Assembly: GCF_050175855.1 (NCBI RefSeq) | Contig: NZ_JBFXIO010000001.1 | Location: 1 to 64,000, forward strand | Length of the DNA stretch: 64,000 nucleotides | Source of the DNA: Piscinibacter sp050175855 | Lineage (GTDB): Bacteria; Pseudomonadota; Gammaproteobacteria; Burkholderiales; Burkholderiaceae_C | Reading direction: 5' to 3' | Shown here: in pieces, positions 1-8,114 of the stretch | How positions within the stretch are numbered: the stretch's first letter is position 1 | Layout: each line of letters begins with the position of its first letter | Translations under genes and position numbers: made by a program | The notes under the pieces: model-generated | Told to the model about the DNA's origin: nothing | Databases searched by the model: none | What the model saw: the letters and a program-made list of their open reading frames with translations, nothing else

Positions 1-5
1 CCACG

Positions 6-113
6 AAGCGCACCAATCTGCACGAAAAATATGGAGCGTCCGAAAGTGCTGGAAACGTAAGTGCTTGTCGTGCAACGGGTTTTCAGAGCAAAGCGCACCA
101 ATCTGCACGAAAA
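6..113. repeat. Two copies of a 23-bp direct repeat, 85 bp apart
   Basis: A 23-base word beginning AAGCGCACCAATCTGCACGA occurs at 6-28 and again, identical, at 91-113. The bases between hold no convincing reading frame. Two copies this exact are unlikely by chance, but I cannot assign the word to a known element; the end of a mobile element or a duplicated regulatory site are both possible. The window starts just before the first copy, so further copies may lie outside. Confidence 0.6.
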
Positions 114-176
114 GTACGACTACCCCTTCTGGCAGGCGGCTCGACCGGAACCAATCGGGCTTCGAAAAGGCCTGCT

Positions 177-198
177 CCCACAGAAGTACCCCTGTGGG
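177..198 (-). terminator. Hairpin beyond the HMA gene
   Basis: CCCACAG (177-183) pairs perfectly with CTGTGGG (192-198) across an 8-nt loop. It lies a few bases beyond the stop of the minus-strand HMA gene (204). There is no T-run, so intrinsic termination is only a guess. Confidence 0.3.
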
Positions 199-203
199 CA
201 ATT

Positions 204-458
204 TCACCTGCAGCAACAACCACCCCTCGTTGCTGCCACGCTCACCTCGCCGTGAGTGTCGGCATCGGTAGGTCGGTAGCCGGCCGCTGAGATGGCTTCG
301 GCGAGACAAGTTCGATCGCTGGACACTGGATGAATCTCGACGCGATGCGCTGCCAGGTCGACCTGTACCTGCGCTCCCGGGTCTGCAGCTTCGACCGCTT
401 TGGTGATCGCATCGACGCGATGACCGCAAGTCATGTCCTTGACTTCGAAGGCAAGCAT
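204..458 (-). CDS. CopZ-like heavy-metal-associated (HMA) protein with one metal-binding Cys lost
   Basis: 84 residues with an HMA (ferredoxin-like copper chaperone) fold pattern: the N-terminal MTCGHRVDAITKAV stretch matches the usual MTCGHC signature, except that the second Cys of the CxxC pair is Arg (codon CGC where TGC is expected, one transition). The C-terminus ends in GGCCCR, a second Cys cluster. Cytosolic copper chaperones of this family pass Cu(I) to P-type ATPases or to a regulator. A MerR/CueR-type promoter lies immediately upstream (492-522), so expression is probably copper-induced. With only one Cys in the canonical loop, binding may be weakened or may rely on the CCC tail. 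No copA or cueR is seen in the window; they could lie to the left. Confidence 0.8.
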   Translation of the reverse strand: MLAFEVKDMTCGHRVDAITKAVEAADPGAQVQVDLAAHRVEIHPVSSDRTCLAEAISAAGYRPTDADTHGEVSVAATRGGCCCR

Positions 459-491
459 GTGAGTCCTCTATCGCTGCTGTTGGCCAGATCA

Positions 492-522
492 GTCTCAACC
501 TTCCAACAATGGGAAGGTCAAG
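492..522 (-). promoter_or_regulatory. CueR/MerR-type copper promoter
   Basis: On the minus strand -35 TTGACC (522-517) and a -10-like GAGACT (497-492) are 19 bp apart, the over-long spacer typical of MerR-family promoters. A dyad fills the spacer: ACCTTCC (499-505) and GGAAGGT (513-519) are perfect inverted repeats around 7 bp, the classic copper (cueR/copA) operator. The start codon of the HMA gene is 33 bp downstream. The rest of the 459-735 interval shows no gene I can support. Confidence 0.8.
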
Positions 523-735
523 CCAAGTCAACGCAAGACTCGGAGGGAGCTTTGGATCGCCGAGGGCGTCACGAGGAGAAGCCCATTGCCACGCTCTTGC
601 TTTTCGGCGGACTTCGCGTGTCCTGGGGCGATCCAGCTGATGTGGCATTGAAGCTGCTCCACCCGCTGAATTGAGGCGCAAGATGTGAATTTGGCTCACT
701 GCCGCCCGGCGCCGCAACGCACTACGAGGTCTGAC

Positions 736-1146
736 ATGTACGGATTCACCACCACCTTGCTGGGCCTGTCGTTCGACGACGCCCTGGCCAAGACCACGGC
801 CGCCCTCAAGGCCGGGGGATTCGGAGTCCTGAGCGACATCGACCTCCAGCGCGCGATGAAGGAGAAGCTCGGTGCCGAGATGCTGCCGTACCGCATCCTG
901 GGAGCGTGCAATCCACCGCTGGCTCACCAGGCATTGCAGGCCGAACCGGACATCGGTCTGCTGCTGCCCTGCAACGTGATCGTCCGCGAGGAGGCGCCTG
1001 GTCGCGTCGTGGTCGGCTTCCTGGATCCACAGACGATGGTGGGTTTAGTGGGCAAGCCTGGCGTGAAGACGGTTGCCGATGAGGCGGAAAGTCGGCTAAG
1101 GCGCGTGTGCGAAGCCCTGGGCGGCGACGAGACCCGGGCGGTCTGA
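736..1146 (+). CDS. DUF302 family protein
   Basis: 136 residues from ATG at 736 (MYGFTTTLLGLSFDDALAKT). The DUF302 pattern is clear: an alternating alpha/beta start, then the LGACNPPLAHQAL motif near residues 57-69 and LLLPCNVIVRE shortly after. DUF302 proteins are small cytosolic or periplasmic proteins of unknown biochemical role, often found near heavy-metal and sulfur-oxidation genes. A longer in-frame start at 685 exists, but the 736 start gives the usual N-terminus of the family. The following small gene starts 31 bp downstream and may be cotranscribed. Confidence 0.85.
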   Translation: MYGFTTTLLGLSFDDALAKTTAALKAGGFGVLSDIDLQRAMKEKLGAEMLPYRILGACNPPLAHQALQAEPDIGLLLPCNVIVREEAPGRVVVGFLDPQTMVGLVGKPGVKTVADEAESRLRRVCEALGGDETRAV

Positions 1147-1177
1147 GGGCGCGCCGCTCGCCGCCGAAGGGAGAAAG

Positions 1178-1444
1178 GTGGTGGCGTTCTTCAGGAACTC
1201 GACCACGTGGGTGATCGACTACCGCTACGAAGGCCGGTCTCGTCGCTGGGTCAAGGTGTTCTCGGCGGGGCTCGAACCGACCTCGCAGGTTTGCGAGGAA
1301 CTGCGAGCACTGCACGGCGATCGAGCGACGTTGGTCCAGGTGCGGGTCGCGACTGCCGAGGAGGAGTCGCAGTTCCTGCGCGGTGAGGGTCCCCGGAACG
1401 TCCTCTGCCCGACGGGGCGTTCAGCGGTTGGCGGGAACGGCTGA
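1178..1444 (+). CDS. Small protein of unknown function
   Basis: 88 residues from GTG at 1178 (or 1181), preceded by a purine-rich GAAGGGAGAAAGG ribosome-binding region. No known motif; residues 8-26 contain a basic aromatic stretch (WVIDYRYEGRSRRW) and the C-terminus is Gly/Arg-rich and probably disordered. It follows the DUF302 gene closely on the same strand and converges on the methyltransferase, overlapping its 3' end by 24 bp. Support is the ribosome-binding site and position only. Confidence 0.5.
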   Translation: MVAFFRNSTTWVIDYRYEGRSRRWVKVFSAGLEPTSQVCEELRALHGDRATLVQVRVATAEEESQFLRGEGPRNVLCPTGRSAVGGNG

Positions 1445-2044
1445 CGATGCGGCTACCGGCTTGCGGGCAATGACCGTGGCAAAGGACTTCTTCAGCCCGC
1501 CCAGGGCCGCGAAGTCGTCCCATGTCGACGAGACGATCTCCCATGTCGAGAAGCGGCGGGTCAGCGCATCGCGCTCGAAGAGGCAGTAGCCCTGCGGGTC
1601 GAACATGTCCATGTAGGTCGTTCCTTCGACCAGCACATTGACGATCAGGGTGCCCCCAGGTAGCAGGTGCGAGTCGAGTTCCGCCAGCGCCCGTTCCGCA
1701 GTGGCACAGTCGAAGAACATCAGGAGTCCGATCGACACCACGGTGTCGAACAGTTCCGTCAGTCGATGGGTCCGCAGGTCCGCGACCTCGGCGCAGATCG
1801 GCAGCCGCTCGGCCTCGGCGATGCGGCGCAGGTGCCTCACGGCCACTTCGCTGCCATCGAGTGCATGGACCGTGCAGCCGGAACGTGCCGCCGCCAGCGA
1901 CAGCGCTCCCAGGCCACAGCCGAAGTCGAGCACCCGGCCCCGCAGATGTGGCAGCGCCGACTGCTCGAACGGGTTCAGCCCGGTCGCGGCGCCCTGGACC
2001 TGACGTTCGAACTGCCGGTCGAAGAACTCGACGCTTCGACTCAT
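1421..2044 (-). CDS. Class I SAM-dependent methyltransferase (TehB-like)
   Basis: 207 residues. The Rossmann methyltransferase signature is plain: VLDFGCGLGALSLAAA near residues 38-53 (motif I, SAM binding), an acidic residue ending strand 2 (VHALDGSE), and a motif-IV region VVSIGLLMFFDC. Overall it resembles TehB-type and ubiE-like small-molecule methyltransferases, which in some bacteria methylate tellurium or selenium oxyanions. Its position just downstream of selD (20 bp gap, same strand) suggests it may be the last gene of the senB-selD transcript and could act on a selenium metabolite; that is inference from context only. It is not ArsM: the conserved Cys set of arsenite methyltransferases is not present. 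Confidence 0.8.
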   Translation of the reverse strand: MSRSVEFFDRQFERQVQGAATGLNPFEQSALPHLRGRVLDFGCGLGALSLAAARSGCTVHALDGSEVAVRHLRRIAEAERLPICAEVADLRTHRLTELFDTVVSIGLLMFFDCATAERALAELDSHLLPGGTLIVNVLVEGTTYMDMFDPQGYCLFERDALTRRFSTWEIVSSTWDDFAALGGLKKSFATVIARKPVAASSAVPANR

Positions 2045-2063
2045 GTCCGAGCTCGGGGCAGGT

Positions 2064-3146
2064 TCAGCTCACCAGCAGACGCGGAGCCGCGCTTGTCGCC
2101 GCGACACTGCCGACCACGGCAGCCTGCTCGAAGCCGTGGCGGCGGAAGATCGCCAGGACCTCGTCGACTGCCGACGGCGCGCAGGACGCCAACAACCCGC
2201 CGCTGGTCTGCGGATCGGTCAGCAGGGCCTGGTCTTCGGCGGCGAAGGAGGCAGGCAGCGCGACATCAGCGCCATAGCCTGCCCAGTTGCGGCCCGACGC
2301 CCCGGTGACGAAGCCCTGCGACGCCAGGGAACGCACCCCAGGCAGCAACGGGACGGCCGACCACTCCAGCCGCACCTCGCAACGCGCGCCGCGCGCCAGT
2401 TCCAGCGCATGGCCCGCCAAGCCAAAGCCCGTGACGTCGGTCAGTGCGTGCACGCCCTGCAATGCCGCGAGATCGTGGCCCGGCGTGTTCAGCTTCGTGG
2501 TGGTGGCGATCATCCGGGCATAGCCCTCGGCGCCGAGCTGTTCCTTCTTCAGCGCGGCGCTCATTACGCCCACGCCCAACGGCTTGCCCAGCACAAGCAA
2601 GTCACCTGGCAGCGCGTCGGCGTTGCGTTTGACGCGCTTGGGGTGGACCAAGCCCAGTGCGACGAGGCCGTAGATCGCCTCGACCGAATCGATCGTGTGG
2701 CCACCGGCGATCGGGATGCCCGCGGTGCGGCACACCGAGGCGCCGCCCTCCAGCACCCGCCCGATGGTCTGGGTGGAGAGCACGTTGATCGGCATGCCCA
2801 CCAGGGCGAGCGCCAGGATCGGCCGGCCTCCCATCGCGTAGACGTCGCTGATGGCGTTGGTGGCAGCGATGCGCCCGAAGTCGAACGGGTCGTCGACGAT
2901 GGGCATGAAGAAGTCCGTGGTCGCGATCAGCGCCTGCTCGTCGTTGAGCTGATAAACCGCCGCGTCGTCGGCGGTCTCGATGCCCACCAGCAGCTCCTTC
3001 GGGATGGGCATCGCGGCCGTGCCCTTTAGGATCTCGCTCAGCACCCCCGGGGCGATCTTGCAGCCGCAGCCACCGCCGTGAGACAGCGAAGTCAGGCGGG
3101 GCTCGGCCGGCATGGCGGCGAGGGCAGGGCTGGCGGGTGCATTCAT
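2064..3146 (-). CDS. selD: Selenide, water dikinase (SelD/SenC), selenophosphate synthase
   Basis: 360 residues. Makes selenophosphate from selenide and ATP. The N-terminal catalytic loop reads SHGGGCGCKIAPG, with Cys27, Cys29 and Lys30 matching Cys17/Cys19/Lys20 of E. coli SelD; the enzyme is of the Cys, not Sec, type. Later AIRS-family motifs are present (ATTDFFMPIVDDPFDFG, DVYAMGG, AGGHTI, LTDVTGFGLAGHALE, TDPQTSGG). Length equals a single-domain SelD, so the pyridine-nucleotide oxidoreductase domain that precedes SelD in some bacteria is absent; a free-standing copy lies at 39634-40749. The start at 3146 overlaps the senB stop by ATGA, so the two are translationally coupled and selenophosphate is likely handed to SenB. 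In selenoneine clusters this gene is called senC. Confidence 0.95.
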   Translation of the reverse strand: MNAPASPALAAMPAEPRLTSLSHGGGCGCKIAPGVLSEILKGTAAMPIPKELLVGIETADDAAVYQLNDEQALIATTDFFMPIVDDPFDFGRIAATNAISDVYAMGGRPILALALVGMPINVLSTQTIGRVLEGGASVCRTAGIPIAGGHTIDSVEAIYGLVALGLVHPKRVKRNADALPGDLLVLGKPLGVGVMSAALKKEQLGAEGYARMIATTTKLNTPGHDLAALQGVHALTDVTGFGLAGHALELARGARCEVRLEWSAVPLLPGVRSLASQGFVTGASGRNWAGYGADVALPASFAAEDQALLTDPQTSGGLLASCAPSAVDEVLAIFRRHGFEQAAVVGSVAATSAAPRLLVS

Positions 3147-4123
3147 GGCGGGGATCCGGTTGGGTGGCGCGCCATCAGCGAGCCGACGAGTTGGTGCAGC
3201 CCAGCCCGTTCGGCTGCGGGGGCGAACAGGGCCGCGCGTGGGGCGAGCTGCGCCCACAGCTGCGGGAGCATATCGGGATCGTCGCGGGCGCGGGCGATCA
3301 GGGCGGCCAGCGCGGCGTCGTCGCCGACATCGAAGACACCGCCGTAGCCGCTGCCGAGCAGGCCCAGGTTGCCGTCGATGCGTGACGCCAGCACCGGCGT
3401 GCCGCTGCGGATGGCCTCGATGATCACGTGCGCGCCGCCTTCCATGCGGCTGGCGTGGACCAGCACGTGGGCAGCCTGGATGCGGCGGCGCACCGTGGCA
3501 TGCGGCAGGCCCCCGAGCCACTGAAACTGGGGCAGGCGCGCTGCCAGCGCGGTGGCTTCGGCGCCGAGCGCCGGGTCCAGCGCGTCGCCGATGTGATCCA
3601 GGCGGATGTCCGTCCGCACGGCGAGGCGCTCGGCAGCGCGCCAGTACGTCCGCGGGTCCTTCTCCTCGCGAAGATGGCCGACCATCAGTGCGCGCAGATG
3701 GCGTGGCGTGCGGGTCATCGGCAGGCGTGCCGTGCAGGATTGCAGCACCACGTGGGCCTTGCCGCGCAGTGCCTCGGGCAGTGGGTCGGCACCCCGCTCG
3801 TTCAGCACCACCAGGGCATCGGCCAGCGTCAGCGAATGCCGGGCCTGGGCATCGGTGTCGATGTCGCGGTACAGGTCGGTGCCGGTGAGCACCAATGTCA
3901 GCGGGCGGTCTGGGTGTGCTGCATGCCATGCTTCGACGGACGCGGCGGATCGCCGTGCGTGCAGCGCGATCATCATTGCCTCGTCCCCGTGGGCCCAGCG
4001 ATCCGTGAGGCGGACACGGTAAGCTGGCTGCAAGAGGCGGGCCCAGCGTTGGGCCGTCTGCCAATTGCCGTTGTTGGCCGCAGCCAGTGCCGGCGTCACG
4101 ATGACCAGGGGTTCTCGATGCAC
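3143..4123 (-). CDS. senB: Selenosugar synthase SenB (selenoneine pathway glycosyltransferase)
   Basis: 326 residues of GT-B glycosyltransferase fold, starting at GTG 4123. The N-terminus has the family pattern IVTPALAAANNGNWQTAQRW; the C-terminal half has the nucleotide-sugar site (HASRMEGGAHVIIEAIRSGTPV and a following D-G-N-L-G-L-L-G stretch). SenB enzymes couple selenophosphate to a UDP-sugar to give a selenosugar, the selenium donor for SenA (established for SenABC clusters). It is encoded directly upstream of selD with an ATGA overlap, and head-to-head with senA. The GTG start lies opposite the first codons of senA, so the 5' ends overlap by 6 bp if both starts are right. No downstream ATG would keep the conserved IVTPA strand, which supports the GTG. 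Confidence 0.92.
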   Translation of the reverse strand: MHREPLVIVTPALAAANNGNWQTAQRWARLLQPAYRVRLTDRWAHGDEAMMIALHARRSAASVEAWHAAHPDRPLTLVLTGTDLYRDIDTDAQARHSLTLADALVVLNERGADPLPEALRGKAHVVLQSCTARLPMTRTPRHLRALMVGHLREEKDPRTYWRAAERLAVRTDIRLDHIGDALDPALGAEATALAARLPQFQWLGGLPHATVRRRIQAAHVLVHASRMEGGAHVIIEAIRSGTPVLASRIDGNLGLLGSGYGGVFDVGDDAALAALIARARDDPDMLPQLWAQLAPRAALFAPAAERAGLHQLVGSLMARHPTGSPP

Positions 4124-5338
4124 GATGCAAGCCTACCGCGGATGGCCCGGGCGGCCCGCCAGGGCTCGGCCGCCGCCCTGGCCGAGGCGCTGAGGGCCAG
4201 CCGTGCCGACACGCTGGCGACGTTCACCGCCTACGAGCGGGCCCTGCCGGGCTGCTCGGTGCCACTGCGCGCCGAACTCAACCCGCCGCTGTGGGAACTG
4301 GGGCACGTCGGCTGGTTCCAGGACTTCTGGATCGCACGCAATCCGCAGCGGGCGCTCGGTGAGCGCGCGGACCCCGACGTGCCCCGGCGCGCGGCATTTC
4401 GGGCCAATGCCGATGCGTTCTACAACTCCAGCCGCGTGCCTCACGACAGCCGCTGGCAGCTGCCGCTGCCCGGCGCCGACGCCACACGAGACGACATGGC
4501 GCGGCAGCTCGAGGAAACGCTGGCGCTGCTGCGCGAGGCGGGGGCCGGTGACCCGGATCTGTACTTCTTCCGTCTGGCGCTGCTGCACGAGGACATGCAC
4601 CACGAGGCTGCGCTGTACATGGCCCGCAGCCTGGGCATAGCCTTCGAGGATCCGCGCTGGCAGGCCCGACCCTTGCCCCCGCCGGGCGCGCCGCTGGCGT
4701 TCGCCGCATGCACTTGGCGGCTGGGCGGGCAGGCCGGCAACGGGTTCGCGTTCGACAACGAGTTGCCGGGCCGCACGGTCGCACTGGGACCGTTCGAGAT
4801 CGACCGCCAGGCCGTGCGCTGGGCCGAATTCCTGCCCTTCGTGGAGGCCGGCGGCTATGACGATCCGCGCTGGTGGACCGAAGACGGCGCGCGGTGGCGC
4901 GCCGTGCAGCCGGTGGCCAGCCCCCGCTACACGCGTCGCAGTTCTTCCGGGTGGGCGCTCTGGCGCGATGGCCGCTGGGGCACGCTCGATCTGCAGCAGG
5001 CCGCCAGCCATCTCACGCTGCACGAGGCGCAGGCCTGGTGCCGCTGGGCAGGGCGGCGGCTGCCCAGCGAGGCCGAGTGGGAACGCGCCGCCTGCCAAGC
5101 ACCGGAGGACCTCCGCTGGGGCGACGTCTGGGAATGGACCGCCAGCCCGTTCGCGCCCTTCGACGGATTCGAGCCGCATCCCTACCGCGACTACTCCGCG
5201 CCCTGGTTCGATGGGCGCCCGGTGCTGCGCGGCGCTTCGCATTGCACGCAGCCGCGTATGCGCCACCCGCGCTACCGCAACTTCTTTCCCGCCCACCGCA
5301 ACGATGTGCCGGCGGGCTTCCGCACCTGCGCACCGTAA
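4118..5338 (+). CDS. senA: Selenoneine synthase SenA (EgtB-like non-heme iron enzyme)
   Basis: 406 residues. The N-terminal DinB-like domain carries the iron ligands: a His in WELGHVGWF (about residue 63) and the H-x3-H-x-E motif in HEDMHHEA (His157, His161, Glu163). The C-terminal half is a formylglycine-generating-enzyme/sulfatase-modifying fold, with RRLPSEAEWERAA and the late GASHCTQPRMRHPRYRNFF segment. SenA joins hercynine to the selenosugar and yields selenoneine. Neighbours are exactly those expected: senB and selD divergent, egtD convergent one base after the stop. The ATG at 4118 lies within senB's first codons on the other strand; a second ATG at 4142 would remove the overlap and cannot be excluded. 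Ergothioneine EgtB is the main alternative, but the linked senB/selD argue for SenA. Confidence 0.93.
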   Translation: MHDASLPRMARAARQGSAAALAEALRASRADTLATFTAYERALPGCSVPLRAELNPPLWELGHVGWFQDFWIARNPQRALGERADPDVPRRAAFRANADAFYNSSRVPHDSRWQLPLPGADATRDDMARQLEETLALLREAGAGDPDLYFFRLALLHEDMHHEAALYMARSLGIAFEDPRWQARPLPPPGAPLAFAACTWRLGGQAGNGFAFDNELPGRTVALGPFEIDRQAVRWAEFLPFVEAGGYDDPRWWTEDGARWRAVQPVASPRYTRRSSSGWALWRDGRWGTLDLQQAASHLTLHEAQAWCRWAGRRLPSEAEWERAACQAPEDLRWGDVWEWTASPFAPFDGFEPHPYRDYSAPWFDGRPVLRGASHCTQPRMRHPRYRNFFPAHRNDVPAGFRTCAP

Positions 5339-5339
5339 C

Positions 5340-6302
5340 TCAACCGCTGGCCAGGAACAGGCCGAACCAGTCGCGCGCATCGGTCCACAACTGCGGCGCG
5401 CCAAAGCCGGCCTCGCGCAGGAGATCGCCGAAGCCATCCTTCGTCCACTTGTAGGAGTTCTCGGTGTGGATGCGCTCGCCGGCGGCAAAGCGCCGTTCGC
5501 CACCGGGCCATTCAACGACCTGGGCCTTGCGGGCCTCCAGATGCATCTCGATGCGCGACTCGACGCGGTTGAACAGCGCGACGTGCCGCCACTGGCGCAC
5601 ATCGAAGTTCGCGCCGAGGAGGGTGTTCAGGTGGCGCAGCAGGTTGAGGTTGAAGGCCGCCGTCACGCCCAGGGCGTCGTCGTAGGCCGCTTCGAGCACC
5701 GCGGTCGCCTTGACCAGGTCCACCCCGATCAGCAGCGCACCGCCCGCGGACAGGTCGCGCACCTGGCGCAGCAGCGCCAGCGCCCCTGATCGGTCGAAGT
5801 TGCCGATGCTCGAACCCGGGTAGAAGACCAGGGCCTGCGGTCCGACCAGGTCGGGCGGCATGGCCAGGCGGCTGGAGAAGTCCAGACCGACGCCGACCAG
5901 GTCCAGCGCCGGGTGTTCGCGCTGCAGGTGAGCCAGCGCCGCGGCCACGTAGTTCGCCGAGATGTCGACTGCGATGTAGCGTCGCGGCGCCAGCAGCGGA
6001 AACAGGCCCACACCCTTGGCACAGTTGCCGGCACCGAGGTCCACGATCACGGGGTGGTCGCCGGTGCAACGGCGAACGGCCTGCGCGATCGCCGGGCCGC
6101 TTGCCGCCAGGATCGCCGCTTCCGTGCGCGTCGGGTAGTACTCGGTGAGCTCGGTGATGGCGTCGAACAGGCGCGAACCCTGTGCGTCGTAGAAGAACTT
6201 TGGCGACACGGCGGCCTGCGGTCGCAGCAGGCCCGAGGCGGCCTCGGCGGCCAGGTCGGTGCCGCTGGTGTCATGCAACTGCAGCAATCGGGGAGTCGGC
6301 AT
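5340..6302 (-). CDS. egtD: L-histidine N-alpha-trimethyltransferase EgtD
   Basis: 320 residues, the usual EgtD length, from ATG 6302. Makes hercynine (N-alpha-trimethylhistidine) using three SAM, the shared precursor of ergothioneine and selenoneine. Motifs: FFYDAQGSRLFDAITELTEYYPTRTE (residues about 36-61, family hallmark), VDLGAGNCAKG (SAM loop, near 87-97), LVFYPGSSIGNF, and HTENSYKW near the C-terminus (histidine binding). It converges on senA with a one-base gap, so it must have its own promoter in the 6303-6409 interval, divergent from the selenium transporter operon; no clear promoter motif was recognised there. Confidence 0.95.
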   Translation of the reverse strand: MPTPRLLQLHDTSGTDLAAEAASGLLRPQAAVSPKFFYDAQGSRLFDAITELTEYYPTRTEAAILAASGPAIAQAVRRCTGDHPVIVDLGAGNCAKGVGLFPLLAPRRYIAVDISANYVAAALAHLQREHPALDLVGVGLDFSSRLAMPPDLVGPQALVFYPGSSIGNFDRSGALALLRQVRDLSAGGALLIGVDLVKATAVLEAAYDDALGVTAAFNLNLLRHLNTLLGANFDVRQWRHVALFNRVESRIEMHLEARKAQVVEWPGGERRFAAGERIHTENSYKWTKDGFGDLLREAGFGAPQLWTDARDWFGLFLASG

Positions 6303-6409
6303 CGTGCGCGCGCCAGCGGCGGGCCTTTGTCTCGGTCCTGCCACTCTACCGGGGCCGAGCCGCTAGAGTGCACAGCCATCCCGCCCCTTTTCCGTTGCGC
6401 AGGTGCCCC

Positions 6410-7273
6410 ATGATCAGCTTCTCGCCCTCCCGGACCCTCCGCTCGCTACTCACCTGTGCCGTGATGGCCTGGTGCGGCATCAGCCACGCGCAGCAGGTGC
6501 TCCGCGTCACGGCCATTCCGGACGAATCGCCGACCGAACTCGCGCGCAAGGCGGCGCCGCTGATGAAGTACCTGGAGTCCAAACTGGGCGTCAAGGTCGA
6601 ATACACGCCCGTCACCGACTACGCCGCGGCGGTGGAGACCCTGGTCAACCGCAAGGTCGACCTCGCCTGGTTCGGCGGCTTCACCTTCGTCCAGGCCCAC
6701 GTGCGTTCGGGCGGCAAGGTGATCCCGCTGGTGCAGCGCGAAGAGGACACGCGCTTCCGCTCGGTGTTCATCACCACCGACCCCGGCATCCGGACGCTGG
6801 CAGACCTGAAGGGCAAGGACGTGAGCTTCGGCTCGGCCAGCAGCACCTCGGGCCACCTGATGCCGCGCAGCTTCCTGCTGCAGGCCGGGCTCGACCCCGA
6901 CAAGGACTTCAAGCGCGTGGCCTTCAGCGGAGCGCATGACGCCACCATCGCCGCCGTGGCCGCCGGCAAGGTGCAGGCCGGTGCGCTCAACGTGTCGGTG
7001 TGGGAGAAGTTCGTGGCCGATGGCAAGGTCGACACGACCAAGGTGCGCGTGTTCTTCACCACGCCCACCTACTACGACTACAACTGGACGGTGCATGCCG
7101 ACATGCCCGCTGCACTGCGCGAGAAGTTGACGCAGGCGTTGCTGGCCCTGTCGCGCGACACAGCCGAGGGCAAGGAGATCCTGGAACTCCAGCGCGCCAC
7201 CCGATTCGTGCCGGCGCAAGCCGACCAGTACAAGGGCATCGAGGCCGCGGCGCGCAGCGCCGGTCTGCTCTGA
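6410..7273 (+). CDS. Phosphonate-type periplasmic binding protein, putative selenium-oxyanion transporter
   Basis: 287 residues with a signal peptide (hydrophobic core LLTCAVMAWCGI, likely cleavage after SHA, residue 27). The mature part is a PhnD-like type II binding protein: RVTAIPDESPTELARKAAPLMKYLE at the start, then VDLAWFGGFTFVQA and the serine-rich anion-binding segment VSFGSASSTSGHLMP. NCBI describes one branch of this family as a putative selenate ABC transporter binding protein found beside selD; the adjacent selD/senAB genes make that the best guess. Substrate (selenate, selenite or another oxyanion) is not provable from sequence. First gene of a five-gene operon. Confidence 0.85.
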   Translation: MISFSPSRTLRSLLTCAVMAWCGISHAQQVLRVTAIPDESPTELARKAAPLMKYLESKLGVKVEYTPVTDYAAAVETLVNRKVDLAWFGGFTFVQAHVRSGGKVIPLVQREEDTRFRSVFITTDPGIRTLADLKGKDVSFGSASSTSGHLMPRSFLLQAGLDPDKDFKRVAFSGAHDATIAAVAAGKVQAGALNVSVWEKFVADGKVDTTKVRVFFTTPTYYDYNWTVHADMPAALREKLTQALLALSRDTAEGKEILELQRATRFVPAQADQYKGIEAAARSAGLL

Positions 7274-7283
7274 CCGCTGCGTC

Positions 7284-8114
7284 GTGAAGCTGGAACTCGC
7301 CGGGCTTGCCGCCCGACATGCCACCGCGCGACGGAACGCGCCGGACGCGCTGCTGAACCTGGGTTTCCGTGTCGAGTCAGGCGAGGCGGTGGCGGTGATC
7401 GGTCCCTCCGGCGCCGGCAAGACGACCCTGCTCGAGGTGCTGGCCTGCGCCCGCCCGCCGTCGCGGGGCGTGCTGAAGATCGATGGCGCGGATCCCAGGC
7501 GCCTGCACCGGCGCCTGCTGCGTGCCTTGCGGGGCCGGCTCATCCTGGTGCCCCAGGTGCCACCACTGCCACCACGCCAGCGCGTGGTCACCGCTGTGCT
7601 GGCCGGTCGGCTGCCATCGTGGAACCTGTGGACCAGCCTGCGCTCGCTGTTCTATCCGGTGGACATCGGCGCGGCCGACGAGGCGCTGGAGGTGTTCGAA
7701 CTCGCCGACAAGTTGTTCGACCGCGTCGACCGGCTCTCCGGCGGCGAACGCCAGCGTGTCGGCCTGGCGCGCGCGCTGGTGTCGCCAGCCCGCCTGTGGC
7801 TGGTCGACGAGCCGCTCTCGGCGCTGGACCCGGCGCGGGCGCAGCGCGCCGCTGCATCACTGGTGCGCGAGGCCGGCGCACGCGGGGTCACGCTCGTGGC
7901 GTCCCTGCACCAGGTGGATGCTGCGCTGGCGCACTTTCCGCGCATCCTCGGCCTGCGCGAAGGGCAGCTGCTGTTCGACCTGCCTGCGGCCCAGGTCACA
8001 CCGGAGCTGCTGGCCGCCCTGTACGCGCAGCACGAGGACGAACTGTGCGGCGAAGCGCCGCCTGTCGACGAGCCTCCCGCACCGGCGCCGCCGGTCGTGA
8101 TGCAGTGCCGATGA
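7284..8114 (+). CDS. ABC transporter ATP-binding protein (PhnC-like, selenium operon)
   Basis: 276 residues from GTG 7284, ten bases after the binding-protein stop. All nucleotide-binding motifs are present: Walker A GPSGAGKTT (about residues 40-48), signature LSGGERQR, Walker B LWLVDEP, D-loop SALD and switch His (ASLHQVD). A Pro/Glu-rich tail of about 40 residues follows the core domain and is probably disordered. It energises import through the two permeases that follow. The stop overlaps the next ATG (ATGA, 8111-8114), implying translational coupling. Confidence 0.9.
   Translation: MKLELAGLAARHATARRNAPDALLNLGFRVESGEAVAVIGPSGAGKTTLLEVLACARPPSRGVLKIDGADPRRLHRRLLRALRGRLILVPQVPPLPPRQRVVTAVLAGRLPSWNLWTSLRSLFYPVDIGAADEALEVFELADKLFDRVDRLSGGERQRVGLARALVSPARLWLVDEPLSALDPARAQRAAASLVREAGARGVTLVASLHQVDAALAHFPRILGLREGQLLFDLPAAQVTPELLAALYAQHEDELCGEAPPVDEPPAPAPPVVMQCR

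Noticed and set aside
6..113. CRISPR array
   Set aside because: Only two repeat copies, no third copy or cas gene, and the spacing is longer than an array unit.
330..674. Plus-strand frame over the HMA gene and its promoter
   Set aside because: It overlaps the HMA gene and the CueR operator and has no motif.
1421..2044. ArsM (arsenite methyltransferase) for the ArsS pathway
   Set aside because: Lacks the conserved Cys residues of ArsM; it is a TehB-like small methyltransferase.
2043..3029. Long plus-strand frame opposite selD
   Set aside because: Arg/Gln/Gly-rich shadow of selD; selD has all catalytic motifs.
2064..3146. Selenocysteine codon in selD
   Set aside because: The catalytic position is a normal Cys codon, so no recoding is needed.
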